Source: Pelecanus crispus (Eukaryota > Chordata > Aves > Pelecaniformes > Pelecanidae). From it: a stretch of 64,000 bases of DNA. The DNA is taken from contig NC_134660.1 in the NCBI RefSeq assembly GCF_030463565.1, forward strand, positions 1,538,001 through 1,602,000, given 5' to 3'. This document shows, in pieces, positions 23,871-34,300 of the stretch. A program made the position numbers and the translations under genes. The notes under the pieces were generated by a model that saw only the letters and a list, made by a program, of their open reading frames with translations, searched no databases and was not told where the DNA came from. Position 1 is the stretch's first letter, and the number at the start of each line of letters is the position of its first letter.

Positions 23871-26151
23871 ATGGGGGCGCTGAGCGGCGGCGGAGCGCCA
23901 TGGCGGCGGGGTGAGGGGCGCCTCACCGGGGCTCGGGGCTCTGCGCCGGGGCTTGGCGCCTCCACGGGGCTCGGGTAGGGGTGGGAGGCGGTGCCGGGCG
24001 CGGGCCTGGCGGGGGAGGGCGTGCCTACGGCCCTTACGCGGTCCCTGTTCCCCCCCCCGGGCCCTGCTCCCCCCCGGTCCCGGCTCCTCTCGCGCTCCCC
24101 CGGGGCCCTGGCACCGGCCCTGAGCGCTGCCCGTGTGCCCCCTCTCCGCAGGCTGGCTGCCCGCCCTGCAGTTCGTCCGCCGCGGCTCCAAGGCGGTCAC
24201 CCGGCACTGGAAGGCCATGCACTTCCAGCGCCAGAAGCTGATGGCCGTGACCGAGTATCTGGCCCCGCGGCCGGCCGTCCCGCCGCGCTGCCTGCCCCGC
24301 AGCAAGGAGACGCTCCAGGAGGTAATTTTCTGGCGTGTGGCCGTTGGGGGTGGGCGTCTGCGGGGCCTCAGTGTCCGAGGAGACCGAGTGGCTTTGCACT
24401 CCCCGTGTTGCTCCGGGGACTGGACGCGGGGTCTGCGGCTCCCACCCGGTGAGGTACGGACCTCCGGGACGGCCCTGCCCCGGGGTTAGCCCAGCTGGCC
24501 GCCTGTACGAGAGCTTGCCCGGGCGTTTGCTGCCCCTTTTCATCACGTTGTGGGTGGCTGGGAGATGCCCCAGCTGGTAATCGAGTGCTGGAAACCAGGT
24601 GAGTCCCGATCCTGGCGGCATCTCGCCATCCACAAAAAGGGGCCACAAAAATGATCCGTGGGCTGGAGCCCCTCTCCTGCGAGGCCAGGCTGAGGGAGTT
24701 GGGGTTGTTCAGCCTGGAGAAGAGAAGGCTGCAGGGAGACCTTAGTGCGGCCTTTCAGTACTGGAAGGGGGCTGGTAGGAAGGATGGGGGCAATCTTTTT
24801 AGCAAGGCCTGTTGTGACAGGACAAGGAGTGATGGTTTTAAACTAAAGGAGAATAGATTTAGACTGGATATAAGGAAGAAATTTTTTACACTGAGGGTGG
24901 TGAAGCACTGGCACAGGTTGCCCAGAGAGCTGGTTGGGGCCCCATTCCTGGAAACATCCCAGGTCAGGTTGGACGGGGCTGTGAGCACCCTGATCTGGTT
25001 AAATCTGTCCCTGCTCGCTGCAGGGGGTTGGGCTGGATGAGCTCTAAAGGTCCCTTCCCACCCAAAGCGTTCCATGATTCTGTGATTCTGTGACCCATGG
25101 CAGTGTCTCGCGGCCATGGGTCCGTTTGCAGGGTGGGATTGGGGGAGGCAGCAGCCTTTGCCCCTTCCCTGCGGCCCATCGCTGCTTGCTCCCCTCAGGA
25201 CGACGGTTATGCCCGGCTGTTACGGCGGCAGGTGGAGGAGGTGTTCCGGGACAATCGGATGATTGCCGTCTGTCAGTACAACTCCATGCCCAGCGAGGAC
25301 ATGGTGCTGATGAGGCACTACCTCCGAAAGCACAGCATTGAGGTCAAGTTCGTCCTGAACGAGGTAGGAGCAGAGCTGCCGGAAAGATCTGGGTGTAGTT
25401 TGGCAGGGGGAGGAGGTGGATGAGAGCTGGGACGACTGTGTGTGCTGCTTGCCGGGGTGCAAAGCTGCATTTTGAGAGCTCTCTCCTCTAGATCGTCAGA
25501 CCCGTGCTGTCCCAGTCCAAGTACAAGAACCTCCTCCCTCTCTTCGTGGCCCGCAATATCCTGCTGGTGAGCCGGGAGGCGAAGGCGAAGGAGATGCTGC
25601 GGGTGCTGAAGGGAGTGCCACAGATCAACCTCCTGGGTGAGAGCCTTCCCCGCATCCCCAGCTGCCGGCACTGGGCTCGGGGCTCTCCTCCAGCGCCGGG
25701 GAGAGGTGCTCCTGCCTGCTGGGCCCACGCTAACGGAGTCTGCGAGATCGTTGCCGTGTCCGTTAAAATGAGGGGACAGACAGTGAGGGCTGGGAGTTCC
25801 TGCCTGCAGGAGCAAGCTTTTCTTGCGCGGCTGTGGAAGACGAAAGGGCTCTGGCTCTAGCTCCCCATCTCCCAAGCTCAGCTCTGCTCCTCTCTTCCAG
25901 GCGCCTGCATCCACGACACCATCCTGAGCAGGCAGGGAGTGGAGAACTTCGCCAAGCTGCCCTCACTGGAGGCTGCCCAGGGGCAGACCCTGGGTGCCCT
26001 GGCCCTCCTGCCCTCCCAGACGTCCTCCCTGCTCCAGCGCGGCTCCGCGCACCTCACGGCTCTCCTGGATGAGCACATCCGCCAGCTGCGGGACGGGGAG
26101 ACGGGGAGCCTGGCCGAGCCCACCCCTGCCCAGAGCTCGGGGGCTCGCTGA
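23871..26151 (+). CDS. MRPL10: Mitochondrial ribosomal protein L10 (uL10m)
   Basis: Stalk-base protein of the mitochondrial large subunit, which anchors the L7/L12 dimers. Five exons: 23871-23910, 24152-24321, 25199-25363, 25492-25636, 25901-26151. All GT-AG, phases intact, product 256 aa (human 261). The N-terminus is Arg-rich and hydrophobic ([13 protein letters not shown], then [18 protein letters not shown]), fitting a mitochondrial presequence. Conserved blocks are [70 protein letters not shown] and [23 protein letters not shown]. The ATG at 23871 was chosen because only it gives phase 1 at the first donor; ATGs at 23831 and 23899 are out of frame. Intron 2 carries a CR1 copy. It diverges from LRRC46. 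Confidence 0.96.
24640..25092 (+). mobile_element. CR1 LINE 3' end, about 450 bp
   Basis: Contains the hallmark CR1 3' segments GGGCTGGAGCCCCTCTCCTG, GTTCAGCCTGGAGAAGAGAA and GGATATAAGGAAGAAATTTT, the GGGTTGGGCTGGATGA block, and the terminal direct repeat ATTCTGTGATTCTGTG at 25076-25091. 5'-truncated as usual, sense to MRPL10, in its second intron. The good match to consensus suggests a younger copy than the LRRC46 fragment. Confidence 0.95.
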
Positions 26152-26567
26152 CGCTGGCCCCCGGCCCCCAGCCGGGCCCCGTGTGTTGGCCGGGAGTCGG
26201 CTCCTTCACCGGCTGCGGTCGGGGTGGGGGCGTCACAGATCGAAGGTTTGGCCCCGGGGTGGGCAGCCAGCGTTGGGACTGAGGGTCCTGCAGCACCACC
26301 GGCCCCTTCGGGGAGCCCCTTCCCTTCGGTCCCTGCACCGACGGCGCCTGGGAACATCCCAGCTGTGTTTCGGGCGCTGCGGGGCTGCGGCTGGAGGGTC
26401 GCTGGGATCGGCTGGAGGAGGCCGAGCGCGGCGGGGACCCGTGGCGGTGCTGGCAACGGCGTGGGGGGGACACATCCAGCACCCCAAACCCCCGCGCCCT
26501 CCCAAATGGGGACAGCAAGGGAGAGCCGTGCTGTGCCGCTGGCATCCGCGGGATCGCGGTCGTGGCC

Positions 26568-26573
26568 ATTAAA
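26568..26573 (+). terminator. MRPL10: Poly(A) signal ATTAAA, MRPL10
   Basis: GGCCATTAAAGTC lies 417 nt after the stop and is followed by a GTGGTGG GU-rich element. No AATAAA lies between. Confidence 0.6.
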
Positions 26574-27119
26574 GTCAGCTGCGTGGTGGCAGAGATGCCC
26601 AAGGCTTCGTCTTGGATTTGGGGGGCCAGGTGTGGGGGGTTCCTGCCCCTTGAGGCCGTGGGGAGAAGCTGGGCACTGCTCCAGCGGCCCTGGGGTGTGG
26701 GGAATGCCGGGGGGGGGGCTGAAGCACAGCTCAGGGGTGTGGGTGCCGGGACCCCCGTGGGGTGGTGACTCTCCCGGGGGTACCCCTGCCCTGCGTAGGT
26801 GCAGCCGGTGGGTTGGCCCCTTCTCTCCCCCCCTGCCGGGGTGGGACCGGCCCGGGGAGGGGGGAGCCGGTGCCACCCGTTCCCGGTACACGGCCCCGGG
26901 AGGAGGAGCCGTCCCGCAGCCCCGGTGCCAGCCGGGGGGTCCGGCTCCACCCGTGCCCGGGACGCGGGTGGGTCCGGCTCGGTGCTGGCAGCCGGCGGTG
27001 GAAGCGGGGGGGCGGGTCCCGGTGCCCCTGCGGGCCCCCGGTGCTGGCGCCTCCGGTCCTCCACGGTGCAGGGGGCAGAGCCGAGCGGCTCCGGCCCGGC
27101 GCCTCCGCCTCCTTCCGTG

Positions 27120-27191
27120 TTCCGGTTCCTGCAGCCGCCGGGCAGGATGCGACCGGCCCCGGCCCCGGCTGCCTGCCCGCCGCCCGCACAG
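27120..27191 (+). other. OSBPL7: Candidate untranslated first exon of OSBPL7
   Basis: A strong donor CACAG|GTGAGCACC at 27191/27192 follows a GC-rich segment with a short ATG frame (27147) that would not join the OSBPL7 start in frame. Position between MRPL10 and the acceptor at 28344 fits an untranslated first exon. The 5' limit is arbitrary. Confidence 0.35.
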
Positions 27192-27580
27192 GTGAGCACC
27201 GGGGACCCGGCCCCGGGAGGCGGGGGGGGAGGCGCCGGGACCCCCGCTGGGACCCGGCCCCTGCTGCCCGCTGCTCCGGGGGGCTCGGCATCTGCGTGGG
27301 GCAGGCGGGGGGGGACGCGGGGCTGGGCTTTACCCCACGCTGCCGGGGGTCGTGGCCGTGGCCCTGCAAGGGCAGGGGTTTTGTGTGTCCCCCCCCAACG
27401 TCTCGGTGGGGGCTTCGGGGGGACCCCGGCCCAGCCCCGTTCCCCTGCGGGGTGTCCGTGTCCCCCCCCGGCAGCACCCAGGGGGGGTCCCCGCTCGCTG
27501 CCAAGCCGGGCAGGGGGGGCCGGGCTGCGGTGGGAGCCCCCCGTCCTCCTCCCCTCGGAGCAGGGGTGCGCGGTGCCGCC

Positions 27581-27641
27581 GTTATCCATGCCGCGGTTAT
27601 CATCCGTGCCGGGGCCTGGCCGCCGTTATCCAGGGTTATCC
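27581..27641. promoter_or_regulatory. Cluster of four GATA motifs
   Basis: TTATC (GATAA on the minus strand) occurs at 27582, 27597, 27626 and 27636, three of them as GTTATCCA/GTTATCCAG. Four in 60 bp of GC-rich DNA is well above expectation. Lies in the presumed first intron of OSBPL7. Confidence 0.4.
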
Positions 27642-28346
27642 AGGGACTCGACGCGACGACAGCAGCCGGGATGCCTGGATACCCTGGCAGGAGCAGCGCT
27701 GGAACGGGGCTGGCAAAGGGAGGGGGAAGCTCCCCCGTGCCTCAGTTTCCCCCTCCTGTACTTGAGAAGGGCAAAGGGATGCCCTGCCAGGAGGGAGCGT
27801 GGCTGAATTCGGGTTTTCAGGGGCCATGTCCCAGCTCGGGGGCGTCGAGACGATCTGGGGCTGATCCTGGTCTCCGTTCCCTGCGTCGCCGTCCTGGCTG
27901 TGCCCGCCGCGGGGTTGCCCTATGGCACCGAGTCCGTGGGGCGATGGGAGCGGGGCGGCGGGGCCAGACTCTGGACCCGCCATGCGGGCGGCGGGCAGGC
28001 GAGGGCTGGGCGCTGGCGGAGGCGGCGAGATAAGGCTGGGTGGGTCGAAGGCTCCATCTCGCGCAGAAGCTTCTGGGTCCCAACCGCAGTCACGCGTGAG
28101 GCTTCCTGCTTCCGGGGGGCAGGGGGATCCCCCTCACCCCTTGTCCCTGTGAGGACCTGGCTGGCAGGGCACAAAAATGGCTGGCAGGGTGGGAGATGCC
28201 CTCCCTGGGCTCCCTGACGCAGCGTCCCCTCCTTGCAGTGGCTCCCACCGCCCGGGCCGTGACAGCCAAGCTCAGACCACCAGCCCCGCAGTGCGGATGG
28301 GAGGGGGGCTTGGCCCGGTCCCCCCATCCCTCCCCTCTCGCCAGCC

Positions 28347-31300
28347 ATGGGCAGCCACGAGAAGGACCTGTCCTCTCCGAAAAGGGCCCTGTCGCGCTCC
28401 AACAGCACCGTGTCTTCCAAGCACAGCAGCGTTCAGCAGGTCGGGGGGCTCCGGGCTTGGGGCGGGGGGCTCCAGCGGGATCCTAGTGATGTACCCAGGC
28501 TGGACTGGGGGTGCCGTAGGGCATCGGGGGGCTTCACCCCACTTTAAGAAGGGGGATCCAGAGATGCTCCATCCCCTGGGGAGTGCCAAGTGTCCCTGCC
28601 TGGGGACAAGGTGGGGAGCACCCCGGCTGCCCGCGGTGCCAAGGGACCCCCATCCCCGGCAGGGCTCGGAGAGCTGGGAGGTGGTGGAGGAGCCGTGTGT
28701 GCGGGGCAGCCCGGGCCAGGAGCCGCAGCGGCACGAGGGCTACCTGCTCAAGAAGAGGAAATGGCCCCTGAAGGGCTGGCACAAGGTAACGGGGCAGAGC
28801 TGGCACTGGGAGCTGACCCCCGGCCACCCGGCCGGTGCTGGGTGCCCTCCCCATCCCTGGGGCTATTTGGGCCCCTGGATGGGGGGGCTGCAGGGACCAG
28901 TCTCTACCCCCCCGCCCGCCCCCAACCGTCGTCCTTCTCTGTCCCCAGAGGTACTTTGTGCTGGAAAACGGCATCCTGAAATACTCCACCACGCGCCAGG
29001 ACGTGAGTGCGGGGGCAGGCTGTGTCCGTGCAGCCTCCCCGAGGGCTCGGGGCGGGGGAGACCCCATGGCCCCCGGAGGAAGGGGGTCTTCCCCCTGACA
29101 GGCGTCCCCGGGCTCCCCCAGGTCCTCAAGGGCAAGCTGCACGGAGCCATCGACGTCCGTCAGTCCGTCATGTCCATCAACAAGAAGGCGCAGCGGGTCG
29201 ACCTGGACACAGGGGAGAACATCTACCACCTCAAGGTGCTGGTGGGGGCTGGAGCCGGGGCTGGGGCATTGGGTAACCCCCCTCCGGGTCCCCCCCCACC
29301 CCAACTTGCCCCTGTCCCGCAGATCAAGTCCCCGGAGCTCTTCAGCAGCTGGGTGAGCAGCCTCTGCTCCCATCATCAGGGTGAGAGGCCCGAGCCCTGG
29401 CCCAGGGGGGGTCCCGCAGGGAGGACCCCCACCAACGCGCAGGTGGGTGGCACTGCGGGGTGGCGATGCGAGGCCGTGTCCGGCGCGGGGGGTCCCGACG
29501 GCAGCCCCGGCGATGCCCCTTCTCTGCTGCCGCAGGGCCCGTGGACGCGGATCCTGCCCTCGGGCAGTGCCCCTGCCCTCTCCGCCCTTGCCAGCTCCCG
29601 GGACAAGGTGAACGCTTGGCTGAAGGACAGCGAGGGGCTGGAGCGCTGCTCGGCCGGTGAGCAGGGCGGGAGGGGATGCGCGGAGTCAGGGCGGGGGGAT
29701 GCCCTGTCCCCCATCCCCGACTGGGCTCGCTCTGTGCCCGCTGCAGAGCTGTCGGAGTGCCAGGCGAAGCTGCAGGAGCTGACCGGCATGCTGCAGAGCC
29801 TGGAGGCCCTGCATCGCATCCCCTCGGCCCCCCTCATCTCTGGCAGCCAGGTGAGCGCGGCAGCGGTGGGCACGGGGCTGAGCGGCGTGGCAGCCTCCCT
29901 TCCCGGGGAGGGGCCGGCTGCAGCCCCCTCCTCTCGCTCACAGCCCTCGGCCGCCGCGGAGAGGCCCAAGAAGGGCAGGAGGACCACCAAAATCTGGTGC
30001 ACCCAGAGCTTCGCCAAGGACGACACCATCGGCAGGGTGAGGGGGAGCGGGCATCCTGCCGGGCTCTGCCTGCTGCCGGCCGAGCCGCTGCCCGGGGACG
30101 CAGCCCCCCGCTGACCCCCGCGTTCCCCCCGCCAAGGTGGGCCGCCTGCACGGCTCCGTCCCCAACCTCTCACGCTACCTGGAGCCGTCGCAGAGCCAGC
30201 TGCCCTTCAGCCTCCCCCCCCGAGTACAGCCAGCTGCAGAGGAGCTTCTGGGTCCTGGCCCAGAAAGGTGGGATGGGCTGGGGGGGGTGGGTGCTGAGCC
30301 CCGCCAGGAATGCCGGCGGCGGCAGGGTGGGTGCCGGGGTGCCGTGCTGCGGCCCGACCGCCTGCCCGTGTCTCCCGGCAGTGCACGGCTCGCTCAGCAG
30401 TGTGGTGGCTGCACTGACAGCCGAGAGGGCCCGGCTGGAGGAGATGCGGCAGGCGCTGGACCGACGGCGCTCAGCCCCACGCCCGGGCAGTGCCGGCAAA
30501 ACCGGGGTGAGGGATCGCATGGGGGACGGGCAGGGCCGCCCCCCCGGGCTTTGGGTCTGGCCGGGGCCCGGGGGTGGTCGCTGGTGGTGGGTACGGCGAG
30601 TCGGCAGGGTCTCAGCCCGGTGCTGAGGGTGATGCCCCCTCCCCGATGTCCCCGCGCTGGCTCGGCTCAGCCTCCCCCCCCCCCACCTCCGCAGGCCGCC
30701 CTGCGCCGCTTCCACTCCCTCTCCGTCTCCTCCGACACCACCCTGGACTCCTTCGCCTCGCTGCACCCTGACGAGGTCAGGGGGAGCCGGGATGGGGTGG
30801 GGGGTCCGGGTGGTCCCCGGGTGGGGGTGCTGAGGCGGTGGCTGTCCCCGCAGCCGGACGCGCTGCCGGCCAAGGGGCCGCGAGCAGCAGCTCTCCAACC
30901 GCAGCATCGTCTCGCTGGCCGACTCGCACACCGAGTTCTTCGACGCCTGCGAGGTCTTCCTCTCCGCCAGCTCCTCTGAGAACGAGGTGGGACGGGGACG
31001 GGGGGGGGGGGGGGGGGGGCTATGGCAGGGTGGGGCCGTGGCAGGGGTGGGGCTCTGCGGACCCCCCCCCCCGTCCCCCTCCCGGTGTTGCTGGGGGTTC
31101 ATCTCTCCCTTCTCTTCTCCCCGACCCCTCCCTGATAGCCAGCCTGGGAGTGCCCCCCCCCCCCCCCCCCGGTGCCCGTGTCCCCCCCCAGCCCCTATGG
31201 CCCCCCTGCCGGTGCCTGTGTCCCCCCCCCGGTCCCCATGGCCCCCTGGTCCCTGTGTCCCCCCTGCTCCCCATGGCCCCCGCAGCCCCTGTATCCCCGT

Positions 31301-34300
31301 GCCCCCACCTGCTCCCCGTGTCCCCCCCCCAGCCCCTGTATCCCCCCCAGCCCCCGTTTCCCCCCCCCTTTCTCCAGGCGCTCGGGGTCTCCGCAGTCTC
31401 CGAGCCCGGTGGTGGGGGCCGGGTGCTGCAGGTGCCCCCCCCCCCCCGCTCCCCCCTCCTGCAGCCCCACCGATACCCCCCGCCCTCTCCCCATCCTGCC
31501 CCCTCCCCCGCCCATCCCAGGTACCTGGGGCTCGTCCCGGGGGGGCCCTGCCCGGTGCAGCCCCTCCTGCCCCCCCCCCCCCTCGGTGGGGTAACCCCTA
31601 GAGCCCCCCCCCCGGACCCCCGAAGCCGCCGACGGTCCCTGCCCCCCCGCAGCCCTCGGACGACGAATCCTGCGCCAGCGAGGCCAGCGCCGGCGAGGAC
31701 GCGGCCGAGCCGGGGGGGCCGGGCCGCCCCCCCGACGGGTACGGAAGGGGGGGACCGGGGCGGGGGGGGCCGGGGGGGATACAGGGGCAGGGGGGCCGCT
31801 CCCCGACGAGTAAGGAATGGGAGGGACCTGGGGGGGACCGGGCAGCCCCCCGACAGCTACGGAATGGGGAGGACCGGGGCGAGACGGGAGCCGGGGGGGC
31901 CGGGCAGCCCCCCGACAGGTACCGAATGGGGGGACCGAGGGGGGAACGGGACCGGGGGGGACACAGGGGCAGGGGGGCCGCCCCCCGACAGGTATGGAAT
32001 GGGGGGGCCGGGGGGGAACGGGACCGGGGGGGGACACAGGGGCAGGGGGGTCGCCCCCCGACAGGTATGGAATGGGGGGGCCGGGGTGGAACGGGACCGG
32101 GGGGGGACACAGGGGCAGGGGGTCGGCCCCCCGACAGGTATGGAATGGTGGGGCCGGGGGGGACACAGGGGCAGGGGGTCGGCCCCCCGACAGGTATGGA
32201 ATGGGGGGGTCGGGGGGGACACAGGGGCAGGGGGTCGGCCCCCCGACAGGTATGGAATGGTGGGGCCGGGGGGGACACAGGGGCAGGGGGTCGGCCCCCC
32301 GACAGGTATGGAATGGGGGGGTCGGGGGGGGACACAGGGGCAGGGGGTCGGCCCCCCGACAGGTATGGAATGGTGGGGCCGGGGGGGACACAGGGGCAGG
32401 GGGGTCGGCCCCCCGACAGGTATGGAATGGTGGGGCCGGGGGGGGACACAGGGGCAGGGGGTCGGCCCCCCGACAGGTATGGAATGGGGGGGTCGGGGGG
32501 GACACAGGGGCAGGGGGTCGGCCCCCCCGACAGGTATGGAATGGTGGGGCCGGGGGGGACACAGGGGCAGGGGGTCGGCCCCCCGACAGGTATGGAATGG
32601 GGGGGGTCGGGGGGGACACAGGGGCAGGGGGTCGGCCCCCCGACAGGTATGGAATGGGGGGGTCGGGGGGGACACAGGGGCAGGGGGTCGGCCCCCCGAC
32701 AGGTATGGAATGGTGGGGCCGGGGGGGACACAGGGGCAGGGGGTCGGCCCCCCGACAGGTATGGAATGGTGGGGCCGGGGGGGGACACAGGGGCAGGGGG
32801 TCGGCCCCCCGACAGGTATGGAATGGGGGGGCCGGGCAGCCCCCCGACGGGTACGGAATGAGGGGGACTGGGGCGGGGGGGGCGGGGCAGCCCCCACAGG
32901 TACGGAATGGGGGGGACCTGGGGGAGCCGGGACCAGGGGGTAACGGGACGGGGGGGGCCGGGAGCGGGGGGTCCGGCTCCGCCCCAGCGCCCGGTGCCCG
33001 GTGCCCGGCAGGAGCGGAGGGGCCCGGGGCGCCCGCGGAGCCGCCGCCGCTGGAGCTGCCGGGTCCGGACCCGCGGCGGCGGAGCCGCCTGCCCGCCCCC
33101 CCCGCGCCGGCGGGGGACGTGAGCCTGTGGGGGCTGCTGCGGAGCAGCGTGGGCAAGGACCTGTCACGCGTGGCGCTGCCCGTGCAGCTCAACGAGCCGC
33201 TCAACACGCTGCAGCGGCTCTGCGAGGAGCTGGAGTACAGCGGGCTGCTGGACCGCGCCAGCCGCGCCCGCGACCCCCGCCAGCGGCTGGTGAGCCCGGG
33301 GGGCTGGGGGGACACGGGGGTACCGGGGACACGGGGGACACCGGGGGCACGGGCGGCTCGGGGGCAGCGGGGGCTTGCGGGGCTCGGGGGCATGGGCGGT
33401 TCAGGGGACTCGGGGGGCTTGAGGACGCGGGGGACAAGGGGACACGGGCGACACCAGGGGCACGGGTGGCTCGGGGGCAGGGGGGACTTGGGGGACTTGG
33501 GGGGCTCAGGGGGCACTGGGGGCAGGGGTGGGGCTCGGGGGACAAGGGGGACACTGGGGGCATGGGTAGCTTGGGGGACATGGCGGATATCAGGGGCGGG
33601 GGGGCTTGGGGGACATGGGGGGCTCAGGGGGCACGGGGGACACCAGGGGTTCGGGGGGCTCAGGGGGCTTGGGGAGCACGGGGGGCATGGGGACAGGGGG
33701 AGCTCGCGGGACAAGGGGGCTCAGGGGGCGTGGGGGACACCAGGGGCTCAGGGGGCACAGGGGAGCTTGGGGGACATCAGGGGCAGGGGGAGCTTGGGGG
33801 ACATGGGGGGCTCGGGGGACACGAGGGACTTTGGGGGCGGGAGGGTGGCATGGAGAGGTCGAGGGCACGGGGGATGTGCGGGACACGGGGGGCTCGGGAA
33901 GGTTGGGGGCTTGGGGGACAGGGGGGCTCGGGGGACACGGAGAGTTCGAGGATTTAGGGGACATGGGGCACACGGGGGGCTCCTGGGGCATGTGGGAGCA
34001 GGGGGGGTGCAGGGCCGGGGGGACATGGGGGGTCAGGGATGGGGACACGGGGGGCTCGGAGGACACAGAGGGAGCTCGTGGGGACGTGGGGAGTTTGAGG
34101 ATTTAGGGGACATGGGGGGCTCCTGGGGCATGTGGGAGCAGGGGGGGTGCATGGCCGGGGGGACATGGGGGTCAGGGATGGGGACACGGGGGGCTCGGGG
34201 GACACAGAGGGAGCTCGGGGACACACGGGGGGCTCCTGGGGCATGTGGGAGCAGGGGGGGTGCAGGGCGGGGGGTACATGGGGGGTCAGGGATGGGGACT

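Noticed and set aside
23831-23910. MRPL10 start at ATG 23831 or 23899
   Set aside because: Both give the wrong phase at the first donor; only 23871 joins in frame to the FVRRGSKAV segment.
29371-29380. OSBPL7 donor at CAGG|GTGAGA (29380/29381)
   Set aside because: It would leave phase 1 and put the next exon out of frame; the donor at 29442/29443 keeps the frame and adds a linker like the mammalian one.
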